DNA of 64,000 bases from Klebsormidium nitens. Taxonomy: Eukaryota > Streptophyta > Klebsormidiophyceae > Klebsormidiales > Klebsormidiaceae. Position numbers and translations under genes: made by a program. Positions 11,795 to 23,681 of the stretch are shown piece after piece (positions within the stretch are counted from its first letter, which is position 1; each line of letters starts with the position of its first letter). Location of the stretch: positions 1 through 64,000 of the forward strand of contig DF237215.1 in assembly GCA_000708835.1 (NCBI GenBank), in the 5' to 3' direction. Below the pieces are notes generated by a model. The model saw only the letters and a program-made list of their open reading frames with translations. It did no database searches and was not told the origin of the DNA.

Positions 11795-12377
11795 CGTGTC
11801 TTGAACTTTAGGCAGAAGTGTCCGAAGTGGTACAGGTCCGAAGGGAATCCAAAGTAGCAGGGCAGAGACGAGCCCCCGAGGGTGCCTTCGGCATTGGCAA
11901 AGTGATACAGCACCTACGCAAAAGATAAATCAGGAGTCAGGCAATGCTCCCAGCGTTTGGGCGACAGACTTTAGCATTGCTGGCTCATCGCCTCTGCCTT
12001 CGAGTCTCGGGCTTTTACGCCAACTAATGGTTGTTCTTCACGACCGAACCAACAACTCAGGACTTCGGGTGTTCACGCATGCAGTTTGAGTCTTCCTCAG
12101 ATATTGCAGTTTCCAATGAAAGCGAGGCCGGCCTTTAGGATTGAATGCGCGTTTGCTGCGCATCTTCAAGCCTGAACATTAGAAGAGAAGCCGTGTGATC
12201 ATTAGAAGAAAAGCCGTGTGATCAACCATCACGGAACATCGGACAGTGACACGCCCGCAAAAGCCTAGAAGCGCGCCAAAGCAACATCTATCGTACCTCA
12301 ACGCCATGATCGGGTCGTGGAAGATCGTTGAATTGAAGGGCCTGCACTTGAGCCTCCACAGCAGCGATTGCGGAGAG
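11795..12377 (-). CDS. Unrecognised gene, two clear exons (partial)
   Basis: Exon 12297-12377 (27 codons: LSAIAAVEAQVQALQFNDLP, then RPDHGVE) is bounded by TTGCAG and GTACGA. It joins in phase 0 to exon 11795-11913 (VLYHFANAEGTLGGSSLPCY, FGFPSDLYHFGHFCLKFKT), which ends in CG|GTAAGC. The joined reading is strongly protein-like, and the pattern around LYHFGHF has the look of a conserved globular domain. I cannot name the family. Upstream and downstream exons were not resolved; an upstream ORF at 12298-12498 in another frame may be a shadow. The intron at 11914-12296 contains a 23-bp tandem duplication (12179-12224). Confidence 0.6.
12179..12224. repeat. 23-bp tandem duplication
   Basis: The unit ATTAGAAGAGAAGCCGTGTG plus ATC occurs twice back to back with one substitution. 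It lies in the intron between the two exons of the 11.8-12.4 kb gene. Confidence 0.75.
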
Positions 12378-15300
12378 CTGCAACAATCGGAGGCAGGATC
12401 AAAAACAGTGGGGTCCATATTTGTTGAGGAGCGCCTGTCAGATCGAAATCGTCAGAGCTTGGTGGCAATCGTGCCTTCTTGCGGCTTGCCGTTGACAACT
12501 TGAAGTTCAGGCATTCAATAAGATCATGACATGGTCGATCTTTCTACCCGCTTCATGGTGCCCAGTCAGAAGGGGACAGCAGACCATGGCCTCAAAGCTA
12601 CCCATACGCCGGGGCTTGCGAGCTACTAGATCCTGCTTATCTTTTAGCTTACATGGCAAGCCTGATATCTCAACAAGTAATAGAAGCAACAACTGACACC
12701 ATGGAGTAAAAGGCCAGTAACGAGGTTGCCTGATCAAGGGTCCTCGGAGTTCCCACCTCTGGGTGCGGCGTCAAGAGGGGTCCTGAGTCTGCTGCATCAT
12801 TTCGATTGATGCTGTCCTGCCAAGGAGTGTGCACCTAAGTCAGCACTGCTTCTCTTCACTCACGTAACTTGCACATATGACATCCTCTTCACATTGAGCT
12901 TGCTAGCTCAGGGCAGGAATCTCAAATCATCTGGGAGTGGTGCAGGCAGATCATGGGCTGACATCTCAAGAGCTGCAGCATTACTGTGAATCACTTAAAT
13001 GGCACTTGATTCTGAAGCATACCTTATTGAGCGGAGGGGAGTCGGCTACAGTATCGTGTGAGAGTGATTGGCGACTCAGCCACTCCGGCAGTTTTGGGGG
13101 GGTGATCTGCAGCAAGAAGAGGGTTGAAAAGCTTGGGAGCTTACCAGTCCGGTTGCTAGGAGATCAGTAGAGGCACAGCAAGCAGCCTGCGTGAAGTACT
13201 ACTGTACATATGGATGAGTATCTGGAGTATGCTGTATCTCAAGGCACCTGGTTGTCAACCTGAGGTCGACTCTGGTCAGGACTATTCTACCTGTGCCGGC
13301 CTTTTGACTCTGTGAAAAGGCGTAAGACAATGTAGAGGCTTTTGTACTTTGCAGCCATGTTCATTCTAAAGGTGCCCGCTAGCAAGTACATTTCGGACCC
13401 TTCTGCTCTGATCGCCAATGTTGTTGGTGCAGCTCAGGATGCTCTATATAAGGTGTTTGAGAAATGGTGCGGAGGTGCAGCGGAGCATATGAGAAACTTC
13501 AGCCATGCGTTCAACCAGCTACAGGAACCCTAAGCTGCCAGAGTCCGCATATTTCTGCATTCTACATTCCAGCAACTCTGAGATAGAAACCATGCCCCAG
13601 ATTGGATCCAAATAGTTGTCTTGAGTTGCAAACTCGCAGGCAATCGAGACATTGAACGAAGAACCACTGCCTTTAGTAGTGTTGAGGGGACCAGACACCC
13701 ACCAACGAATGCACTCCAGCATTTACTTACATTGTCGTCCACTTCCGTTGAACTTTGCCCTGCTCCATTGACCAGTAAGGTCTGTGCCGCACTTGCATTT
13801 GTATGCAAGATGTCTGCACCATTGCTCGAATGCACTCTTATAGTGCTGCGAAAAGTTGGCGCAGCCAAGTCTCTCTGGCCTCTCTGAAGTTGTGCTGGAC
13901 ACAAAAGACTGCCATAAGATCGCCAAGGTTGCACAGAACAGGCACACCAAGTCATGGAGTTGTACAGCGAATTTTTGGCACGGCAAGTGTTGGCCCCTTT
14001 TGCAAGATGCGTCTTAAAAGGCTAAAGAAAAAGGTGGGCGGTTGAAAATTGAAAGCGTTGTAGTTCTCCTGTATTCATGCATTATTGAAAGCCTATGTAC
14101 GACCTCGTTGACGCCGAGGGTGCTTCCACAATTTGCAATCTGCGCCAAGGTTCTTGTGCATTCTCCTGCTGATGTCATTATTAATTGCGTCTAGTCTAGT
14201 CTTCTCCTGGCGACGTTCAAACTTCACCCACTTCCAACTTTGAAATTTTGACAGCCTTCAGGTCCATCCATGAATCACGACGTCAACCAGCGCCGCGGCC
14301 CGGCGCGCCTCTGTGACCAGCATCACCGTCGATAATCCTTTTCAAGCATTCTCAGCCGCTAGATCCTGTTCATAATGGTCAGACGAGTCAACTTTCCGCC
14401 TGACTTTGAATCTTTTCCGCCTTCCGTACATTTACAAGTAACTTAGACTGAAGCAGACTGAACTCAGGACTCAAAAGTACTAGGCCCAGGGCGCAAGACT
14501 CGAGCGAGAGACCAGCTTCCAGGAGCAATGCTGAAAGCAAGGCTGACTGGAAAACGTGAGAATAATTGAGAACTTTGTCAACCCATTCAAAGTCGCCCTT
14601 TTCTCGCTGCTCGTCTTTGTTTTGTGGCATTGGGCTGAAGCGCCATAGTGCGCTATCTCATAGCCTAGTGTATGAGTGGTAGGTAAAGATGTGCGAAGCG
14701 CAAAAGCACACAGCCACCCAAAAGGGCAAATATCTTTGGGAGGATCAAATCCTGCATCTGCATTGGTCGCATCTTTAGGAGATGTCCTCAATCAAAACTG
14801 CCGGTGCAAGCTTTGTGGTGACCAACACTTCGAGTGGAAGATTGCTTACCATTGATATCGGAGAAGATTGCGTCCACTGCTTTGGGCAGACTCTGCAATG
14901 CTGTCCTAGGGAAGAAGTCTGAAGGCTCTGTGAAGGATCATACTGGTTTGCACGTCTCTGTGGAGGACCTTATGTGAAGGCTATTCTGAAGGTCACACAA
15001 GGACTTTGTTTACAGCAGGGAGAAGGCGAAACGACAGCATTCAGCCGGCTCCTTTCTTCAGAAGATCTGACGTTCTGCTGACTCGCATGAGGGGCCAGGA
15101 AAAGTCTGGAACCAGGATGGACGTTGACAGGGAGCCTGATTAACGTTGGCTCGCAGGGGTCTACGGAGGCCCTTGCTCATCAGGCTGGATCAGTGTTGCC
15201 GCCTGAGTGTACCACTTGATACGTGTCTGCTACGCACTGGCTTCCCTTAAGGACCCGGACTTGAGATTACAGTGAAACAGACCTTCCATCAGCAGGGACA

Positions 15301-15404
15301 GCAGCGCACCATTGCAGGGTTTGGCTGCGTTATCTTACAAGAAAATCATTTTACCAATCCTTGCAGTGTCAGTAGACACACAACAGTCAACTAAAAGAGC
15401 GGTC
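12378..15404. other. Interval with little recognisable content
   Basis: It should include the 5' part of the 11.8-12.4 kb gene and the promoter of the Aurora-like kinase. The only ORF worth keeping is 13358-13533 (listed). Other open frames (12.5, 13.6-14.0 and 14.4-14.8 kb) overlap one another on both strands and have no splice context. Confidence 0.4.
13358..13533 (+). CDS. Small ORF or terminal exon, unknown
   Basis: After a good acceptor (TTTGTACTTTGCAG) an ATG opens a 58-aa frame: MFILKVPASKYISDPSALIA, NVVGAAQDALYKVFEKWCGG, then AAEHMRNFSHAFNQLQEP and stop. The composition is that of a compact alpha-helical protein. It could be a complete small protein or the last exon of a gene whose earlier exons I could not find. 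No family is recognised. Confidence 0.35.
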
Positions 15405-18400
15405 ATGGTAGAGTTTGACCCAGTCAGAATGGCAGGTCAGGAGATCACTGAGGTGCCCCTAGGGGGAGCTTCTGAAAGGATGCGGTTGGGGCAGGCTAGC
15501 GGCATGAGCAGCCAGTCCAAAATCCCTCTGGGGATGCAGAAGGCAGAGGAACTGACCAGCCTCCCAAGCTTCAATGCGCTGCCGGTGCTGCGGACAAAGA
15601 GCATGTGAGTGATTCTGGTTGTGTTGCCTGCTCTTGAGGAAGGGAGCCAACAGCCTTCTTGCTCATGGTTTTTAGAAACTACATGGTCGATCAGGAATTA
15701 TGCCATATTACTACTCTGGCCTGAATCCGCTCTATACCGCTTTTAGCAGATGCAACTGCTTGAGCAGACTCTGCTCGAAAGCTGCAGGCGTAGTCCTGCT
15801 TGGAAGAAGCTTGAATTGTGCTGAACTGATCAAGCATCATCAGAATCCCTGTTCAAAACAAGGCTTCACTTGAAAACTCGAATCAACTTCTGCAAGTCAC
15901 TAGTGGCTGTGTAATGGAATCCTCCTGAACTTACGCTCCTACTGTTCCTTCAGCACAGCTTGACCTGTTTCTCAAGTACTCATATTTTGTAACGAACTGT
16001 CTATCAAGCGCATGCAAGTACTTTCATGAACTATCTCTGCGGCCCAATCTGCCATGCGAACCGAGTCTTAGAGGAAGAGACAGAAGACAAGCATCCAACA
16101 AGCGGAAGCTTCGGAGCAAGCATTGGCTAAAGCAAGTTGATCATGATTCAACAAGGCACACTGACTATGCACGAAAGGCTTGGTAGTGGCCAAACGCGAG
16201 CTGAGTGCTCAAATCATACACTGCACGACGAGTGTAACCTATCAAGGGGTATCAAAGTGGGCCTTGCTTTGATTCTCAATCTCTCCCTTGACCTTTTACA
16301 GGACACGGAAGCCGCACATTCAACTCCCGGTGTCTTCGGATAGCCCCCCCGCCAGCATAAAGTCCCCCAGGGGAGTCCAACGGGACACCTCCGGCCAAAT
16401 CTGCCCTAAGTGCCTGTTGCACGTGCCGTTTTACCAGGAGCTACCTCATTGGCGGAGCATAGACGACTTCATTGATCAGAAGCCTATCGGGTCCGGGAAG
16501 TGAGTCGCTTCTTCTTGGCGGGTCCCGTTCCCAATTAGGCTTGCTTCTGTCCGTCACATCTGTTGCGTAATGCGGCCTACTGCATGCTTCCTGCTCGACT
16601 GTCTCACGATCTGACGGGTTCCAAGAAACATTCTGCTGCTCAAGGAAAGTCTCAACCGTTGAACAATTATGCCTCGATCGGCACGGACATATTCAATGTG
16701 AGCTCAGAGAAGGCTTTGAGCACGTGGTTAACCGTTTGAGGAACGCAAAGACTGGATCCCGGTTTTCAAACTCCGTGCAATCAAACTCGACGTACAAAGA
16801 GTCCTTCAACGGCGTTCATCTAGTGGGAGTTTTCTTGCATGGGCGGCGTTTCTCATGAGGATCCATCTTTGAACTTGATGCAAACCTAGCAAGCAGAAGA
16901 AGAAGCGAAGGTGCCCAAGGTAGTTTTGAGAACTCTTCACCGAACGACTGACAGTCCTTAGGTTAAAAACGCTCGCACTTATCGCTCCGCTCTGATCAAC
17001 TCAAAGAAATTCATGAAGCCCCGTCCGTCAATTTAAAAAACCAATCGCTCATACAGGCGGACGTCAAATACTATCGAGCTGATCTGGGGCCGTCCGGTCG
17101 CGCTGTAGAATCACTTAGACGCGCTGAACTCAGAGTCCTCAGAGCAGGGTCGTTTTCTTAACTTGAACAAAAACCATTTCTTCTGGTTGCAGGACGTCGT
17201 GGGTGCTGAGCGCGCGGTGCCGCCTGACGGGCCTCCCGGTAGCGATCAAGATCTACAAAAAGGAGGCGCTGACGTCGGCCAACCGGAACCAGGTGCGGCG
17301 GGAGGTGGAGAGCTTGTACGAGCTCAGGTGAGGTCGAGTCACAGGGCGCCACGTGTCCGGTTTGAAGCGAACCAGCGGGCGGTTCGATTGATCACGGCCA
17401 TCCGCCGCGAGAGGAAGGGCTTGCGTGCTCTGCGCGTGATCTGTTTGTAGCCGGTTGAAGCTGCAGGTTTGTTTCAGAGCTTTCGACAGATTCGAAACGA
17501 TTTCGTATTTCACGTCAGTTTGTTAAAACGCTGAATTGTTTGCCTGTTGCACTCCTTGCTCCTCATCCCGTCTATTTCTGTCCTTAGTTTACTCGCTTCT
17601 CTAGTCTCTTACGTAGCACTGCAACGGTTCAGCATGTTTGCTTTCAACGCTGCCCGTTTCCTAGTTCGCAAGGCTCAAAATCTGAAGAAGTTGTCATTGT
17701 ATATATCCATTCCGTTCCGCTTGTCCGCGTCTCTAGTTCCTCACCAGCGCTTCCTTCCCACCATCTCAGGCACGAAACCTGAACAAAGCTCTACAACCTA
17801 CATCCGTACCGGGTCCGCTTTGCCAGTCCTCTTGTTCCTTACCCGGTCTTCTTCCTTCCATTCTTTCAAGCAACTAAAGAAGATGCACATCTTCGTAATC
17901 ACCTGGTCCGCTTTCCCGGCTCTCTAGTTCCTCACCAGTCTTTTCTCCCCACCTTCTCAGGCACGAAAACCTGAACAAGCTGTACATGGTTTTCGAGGAC
18001 GCCCGGCGGGTGACCCTGATTCTTGAGTACTGCTCCCAGGGGGACGTCTTCAAAATGCTCGCGGAGCACAAGGGCCACATGGACGAAGAAGTGGTTGTCG
18101 TGCGAGTAAGCTGCTGCCACGTGGCGTGCCCCTGGCCCTCGATTTGACGGGGACAGCTTCTACTGTGTGCACAGGCAGGCGACGTTTTGTGCTGTCTGGT
18201 AGTTGCCGAACTTTGCTTCCCTGTCGTAGGCTCGAAGCCGTCTGAATATTCTCAAACCGACAGCAGACAGAAAGAACGGAACGCGCCAACGGAACGTGCC
18301 AACGGAACGGATTCACGATGCACCGGCTGAGCATTCATACGGGGGACGGCATCTTTTGCAGGTGTTGGCGCCCCTTCTCCGGGCGCTCGACTACCTTCAC

Positions 18401-20574
18401 ACTCGGGCGTACATGCACCGGTAAGTGCCCCCCTCAAAGTCCCAAGTATCTGCTTATAAACACTGGACGTTACGGTCTTCTTGATCCAAGCAAATGTCCA
18501 CTGTTGTTTCTGTTGAGATCACAATCAAAGGTACTTTCGACCGCTCTGCCGCAAAGCTAGCCGCAGTTTGGACGGCGTAGCTCACTCTGTTAGTCGCCGT
18601 CTCCTTGTCACAAACGTAAGGTACCTGTTCCGAAGAAATGCAGTTTGGAGAGGCTGACCAGACGTTGTAGACCGTTGAATCTAATCGTCGAGAACGGTGA
18701 TCAGCAAAACGAAACGCGACAATCAGCGCCTCTTCACTGTGCCGCGAAATCAAGGCTGGGAACCATCGTCACTAACGACGAGCTCTCTCTTTCCGCAGCG
18801 ACATCAAGAACCTTACTCACTAACAAGAAGCTCCCTATTTTCGAGGCGATATCAAGCCCGAGAACCATACTCCACTAACGACGAGCTCTCTCATTCCGCA
18901 GCGGTATCAAGCCCGAGAAACATACTCACTAACAAGAACCTCTCTGATTCCGCAGCGATATTAAGCCAGAGAACCTGTTCATGTCGGAGGACGGCACGCT
19001 CAAGCTGGGCGACTTCGGCTTCGCGATCAACACCGAGCGCGACGTGGCGAAATCCAGGCTGGGAACACTAGACTACATGTCGCCGGAAGTGCTCCAGATG
19101 CCCAGCACCAACGACGGCTCAGACCCCGACCTGCCGTCGCCCGTCGGGTCGCCGCGCGCGGCGGAGCGGGGCTACGACAGCAAAGTCGACGTCTGGTGAG
19201 AACCGCCTGTTGAAAGTTTCGGCGTTGAAAGCTGGCCTTTCTTTGATTGGCGCTTGTGGCGACTCGAAGCACTGCGGATATTTGACAGTTCCTCGATTGT
19301 TGTTTTGTTTCTGCCGCTAATTGACCCACCCTCAATGAATCGAGGGGACGTTCAAGCGAATAAAGCCAACCCAGGTTCCCATCGAAGTTTCTGTTCCAAG
19401 TCATCTCGCCTTCTATTTCAACCTCTATTTGAAAGCCATTTGCAATCTTTGGGAATCTGGTTTTGCCTGTAATGCGCTGAACGGTCATAGTCTCTGAGCG
19501 CGAGCGATCTCGTGTCCCCGCAGGGCGTGCGGCATCCTAGCATACGAGCTGCTGTGCGGGAAGCCCCCGTTTGAAGTCCCCGACCGCCGCGAGACCTGCC
19601 GGAAGATCATAAGCGAAGAGCTTCCTGGCAAGGAAGGATGGCCTCGGTTCCTGTCTCCTGAGAGCATCCGGTTCATTAATCAGGCAAGCGCTCCAGCACT
19701 TTACCGTACTTGTTAGCGAGATTGCGGTGAACGCTCTGTTTAGCGGCATCTGCCTTTGCGGGTTCGGAAAGCAGGGGTGTTGCTCGGGACCCTACACCGA
19801 GTTTTATAGTAGCTGATTCAGGTCCTTTGTTAGTTATAACCTGAACGCAAAATATGGTCAAAAGTGAGCTCTCCGTACAGAATTCTACCCCATGCTGTTC
19901 AAAGACTCTTTTGTCGTCTTGGCTGCGTTGTTCTGAGCGGACAAGAATTGTACTCATTGCCCCTCCCCAAAATTTCACAAACGGTCTGGCAACTCGTGCT
20001 CGACCAGAGTAAGCCACACGCAAACCGACCTTAATCTTCCGGTCGAACGCTCTTGCAGGCAACCCACAAGACGCCGTCGAAGCGCCTGACCGCCGGCCAA
20101 TTGCTGCAGCACACGTGGATCAAGAAGTACACGCAACGCGCGGCCGCGTCGCGCTCCCCCGCCAAGCCCGACTACCCGGGCTTCCACCAGGTCTCCAGCC
20201 CCCAGTCCGTTCTCGACCTGCACCAATTGGACGTCCTCAGCGGTGCTAACACGCCGGCGTCCGCGCGTAAGGGGGGGTCCGAAACGCCGGTCGGGAAGGG
20301 GGGGTACGAGACGGCCCCCGGAAAGGGGGGGAAGTCGATGCCCCGGCACCTGGCGGCGCTCTTCGCGGAGGCGTTACAGTCTGGGTCGCACTGCTGCACC
20401 CCCACCCGGGGATCGGAGTCGTCGGCGGAGTTGATCGCGGAGGGGGGCGGTGGGGAAGGGAAATTCGCCCCGGGCGAGGAGGGGGTGGCGGCGGATGAGG
20501 CGGAGAACGCGGGCGGGGTGCTGGGGATGGTGACGGCGCCGTTCCGATTGTTTGCGAGGCTGTTGATAGGATAG
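15405..20574 (+). CDS. Aurora-like serine/threonine protein kinase
   Basis: Eight exons join in phase to 550 aa: 15405-15604, 16302-16499, 17193-17327, 17961-18105, 18362-18420, 18956-19195, 19524-19683 and 20059-20574. The last intron is GC-AG. Kinase signatures in order: glycine loop IGSGKTSWV, lysine in VAIKIYKK, alpha-C REVESL, HRDIKPENL, DFG in KLGDFGFA, SPEV for APE, and DVWACGILAYELL. The catalytic residues are all present, so it should be active. An N-terminal CPKC motif precedes the domain. An insertion of about 30 residues (DGSDPDLPSPVGSP) separates the activation segment from helix F. The C-tail carries three Gly-Lys-rich repeats (KGGSET, KGGYET, KGGKSM). The start at 15405 (MVEFDPVR) is preferred; an in-frame Met at 15312 exists. 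Subfamily is by resemblance only; other AGC/CAMK-like kinases are possible. Confidence 0.85.
17729..17885 (+). repeat. Decayed copies of kinase exon 4 acceptor edge
   Basis: The real 3' splice region (17925-17990: CTCTAGTTCCTCACCAG, pyrimidine tract, CTCAG, then GCACGAAAACCTGAACAAGC) is copied at 17729-17800 with few differences. That copy includes CTCTAGTTCCTCACCAG, CATCTCAGGCACGAAACCTG and AACAAAGCT. A weaker copy lies at about 17828-17885. The 17729 copy keeps a full AG acceptor but lacks one base of the exon, so using it would shift the frame. Confidence 0.85.
18741..18948 (+). repeat. Four decayed copies of kinase exon 6 acceptor edge
   Basis: The real acceptor and start of exon 6 (from 18949: TCCGCAG, then CGATATTAAGCCAGAGAACC, coding RDIKPEN) is preceded by copies starting near 18741, 18792, 18839 and 18894. 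Spacing is 47-55 bp. Two copies keep an intact CCGCAG acceptor. All keep variants of CGxxATCAAGxxxGAGAACC, the catalytic-loop codons. Intervening spacer sequence (CACTAACGACGAGCTCTCTC and CACTAACAAGAA variants) is also repeated. The whole intron end is therefore a decaying tandem array. Confidence 0.9.
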
Positions 20575-22641
20575 AAAGTAATTTAATTGGTACGTGAGGG
20601 TGTCGATGGGCAAGCCTCATGAAGGGGCCTAGATTGTTGACGCGCTATTTATTGTGGTAGAAAGACCGGCCTCACATTGAGGCTTGAACGTGTCTCCAGT
20701 GCCCTTGTACATAAAAGGATAGACCAAGTCAGGGGGGTACCTGAAAAATAACCTCAAAACAATGAACGAAAGCACACAAGGTAACATTCATAATTGAATA
20801 AGTGGCTAACAAGTCCAGAGGTGATTATTGCAAGCATCAAACAGGACAGCATGCAGCTTTCCGTTGCAACATACGAGTCTGACTCGTATCGGGACACCTC
20901 ACGAGTTGTCACGTTAGGATATGTTGAGGTAGCTCGGAGTTCCGCTTAATCTTTACGAAGCTCAACTACAGAGGCTATCAATCTGGAATTTTTTTTCTGG
21001 CCGTAAAGCACTCTAGTGGCATCCTATACGTTTCAGAGGTTAGATTAATAAGAAACGGTAACGTTTTAGGAAGAAAGGCCGATTGCCTCATCTTTCACTT
21101 CTTTCAAGTAGATGGCCCAAAAGCAATGATCCGCCTTGCCTCGAGCTTAAAGAGGCAATGAACCTGCTCTCGTGTCACAAGCTCACGAATGCTGGCGCGA
21201 ATTTCACGTCTTGCAATTTAGAAACTCAAAGGTGATCGGGGGCGCCGGGGGGCGTTTGTTTCATAGACAAAACTACTCACGAGAGGGAGATAGTATAGGC
21301 AATGAAGCCAATATGCATCAGCAACGATGACGTCAGAAGGTTGTTCTCTGCGGGCGTGTCATAGTAATAAGCTCTTAAGCAAGTAGGCTCGCTTGCAGTG
21401 CCCAGAGTCTAGAGGTCCAGAAAGCATCTTGGAGCCGGATTGTAATGATTCCACAATGCGTTGCTTTGCCTTTGCGACATTGTTATCTCCATTGCATAGT
21501 ACAACTCTGCACCCTGGAATCGGGACAAGGCCTTCTGTAATCATATAATCAGATGACTACAGATGGCCTTGTCCCGCTTAAGCTCAATCCTATGACGGAC
21601 TTCGTCGTGAGCACGATCGAACCTCTGTTTGCCCGCGGAATTCAAGAATGTCACAAGTGCCCAGCGAACTCAGTCGCCTCCCCTCAAAGTTTCAAGTGTA
21701 TGGCAATCGATCGCTTATCAGATATCCTCAGCGCACACCGACCGCAGCTGGAGCAGAGAATTGACCATAAGTCTTGCACTCGCTCTCGACTTGTGACGAG
21801 TGAAGAGGCTTTTCATTTCTCAAAGAGTTCTCTTGTAGATCCTGTCTCAACACGTTCGCAGGATTCTTCACAGCCGCAAATCTAAGGATGTTGCGGAACT
21901 TTTATCGCGAGCTGGTAAGTATCTAGTTACGCTTGAGTGGGCCTGTCGTTTCCTGTCATCTAGATGTGAAACGGCGGCATGGCTAAGAGGACCATGACTT
22001 GCTTTTGCGGGCAGTCCGCCAGAATCGGTTCCAAATGAACACGTTCCTCAAGATCGTGGCCGCTACTTGAAGACTACTCCAGAAAAGGATGCGATCTAGT
22101 ACTTACTTAGATACTGCAGGCGAAAATCTGCTCTCCTATGAGCTTGATGCCGTACGACTGGCCACCAGGATCCAAAGGGGCGGCATCACCAAGAAGGGCT
22201 GACTCTGGCCGCCTTCAAACGTGCATATAAGCTTCATAGCGACGCATCCGAGGCCAGATCTTTGCATATGTTCATTGTTGTGAGACGTTTCATGCTTGAC
22301 CTTCGAGAATCTGTCAAGCCCGCGGTTGCAGAGAGCTCGATGCACGGCAAATGCTGAAGGCTGGCAGCGGACGATGCGAGCTTCGCCGCTACTTTTCTTC
22401 GTGAATTGTCGAATTCATGCAGTGGCTCCATTGCTGCTCGGAAATGAGAGATCTCAGCAACATAAAGGACGCTTTTAGCAGTCACGCTTGCAGCAAGTTG
22501 CGGCCTTCTATACTTGCATACTCGGCGAATCATGTTCGGAGGAAATACTTACATCGCGCCCGATGCAGAAAGCAGGGCGCTTAGGTGATCCAGTGTATGC
22601 TCCATCTCTCCCGTAAGCGAAGCGGGCTCCAGCGATCCAAA
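20575..22641. other. Intergenic, with an inverted duplication
   Basis: No gene could be supported between the kinase stop and the secreted protein. Divergent ORFs at 21359-21544 (minus) and 21553-21885 (plus) start from the two arms of one inverted repeat (listed next) and otherwise look like noise. The rest should be the kinase 3' UTR and the promoter of the next gene. Confidence 0.4.
21521..21576. repeat. 24-bp near-perfect inverted repeat, 8-bp loop
   Basis: The left arm 21521-21544 (CGGGACAAGGCCTTCTGTAA plus TCAT) pairs with the right arm 21553-21576 at 22 of 24 positions. The loop is 21545-21552. In RNA it would fold into a strong hairpin. Read outward, each arm opens an ORF with almost the same start (MITEGLVP and MTTDGLVP), so the arms are an inverted duplication. 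It may be a foldback element remnant. Confidence 0.75.
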
Positions 22642-23681
22642 ATGGACACGCTTTTCTTCCTCCTACTTGCTGTCGGAGTTAATTGTGCTGCGGCCAGCCT
22701 TGACCCAGCATTGTGTCCTTTTGAGCTGGGGTATAACCCAATTTTCAACGCCGATGGGAGTGTCCTGTCCTGCCAGAAGGGTGAGAAGTCCTCCACCCTG
22801 GGCTTGGCTTATTGTATTTGAGGCTTCGTGAACACTGATCTGAGTAGAAGACAAGTTGAACCTCAGATTCTTCTGCATTTCATATTTTTTAATGCTTTTT
22901 TAATGACAATTTTCCTTTTTCGCTCAGGTGACGAGACGTTTACCGTTGACTCCCCGACCGTTGCTCGCTCCCTGCGCGACATCGGGAATAATCTGCTCAC
23001 CATCCAGATCGCTGCGGCTGCTTTCAGTGTCGATGCGCAAACGATCAACCAATTTCTGGACCCTAACGTCCTTTTTTTTCTAGAAGACGGAAAGCCCCGC
23101 GGCCGCTTCAATCCCGGCCTTGATGCATTCTTCAGTGACCCCGCCATCTTTTCTTACGTCCCTGGAATGGACCCTTCCACCCTCTTTAAAGTGAGTGCAA
23201 AGACCTGCCTTGAAAAATGGCGCGTGTTACCATTGTATATTGTAGACCCCTGGAATCCGGTGCACGGACAGACACTTCTTGACTAGTGAAATTCTTCAGA
23301 AGCCGCTTTGAAGCGGAGGCAAACACATGAGCGCTGAGCCACGATTCATGCAGTTTTCTGGAACATCATAGTAAGAGCTGGAAATGCGCAGATGCTGATT
23401 GCCATTGCTCTGACTGCTTGACTAAGAGATCTGTACCAGGAAGGCCTTGCTGAGACACAGTCTGTCTTCTGCAGGTAAGCAATTACCAATTGCTCGGCGG
23501 AGCCCTCCCTGCAGCCACTCTTCATGTGCAGCTGACCACCAAGACTTCCTTTGTCGACTTCGACAGCATCTGGTATCTGAATGATGTTGCGGGAGGAACG
23601 AAGCTATGCAGCTATTTCGCGGTTTTAATCTCAAGGTCACCGCGCGTAGCTAGAATCATTTCGAATCGAGGCTATATCTAG
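22642..23681 (+). CDS. Small secreted protein, family unrecognised
   Basis: Three exons join in phase: 22642-22780, 22928-23190 and 23475-23681, giving 202 aa. A clear signal peptide is visible (MDTLFFLLLAVGVNCAAAS), followed by two Cys-bearing segments (LDPALCPFELGYN, VLSCQKG). Then comes a predominantly hydrophobic, probably globular region (LRDIGNNLLTIQIAAAAFSV, LDPNVLFFLEDGKPRGRF, NYQLLGGALPAATLHVQL). The layout faintly recalls a fasciclin (FAS1) fold but lacks motifs I can vouch for. The last codons after GGTK read less like protein, so the true 3' end may use a donor inside this exon. Expected location: secreted, cell wall or vacuole. Confidence 0.6.

Noticed and set aside
22642-23681. 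Firm call as a fasciclin (FAS1) protein
   Set aside because: Only a faint resemblance; the H1/H2 motifs of FAS1 cannot be located.
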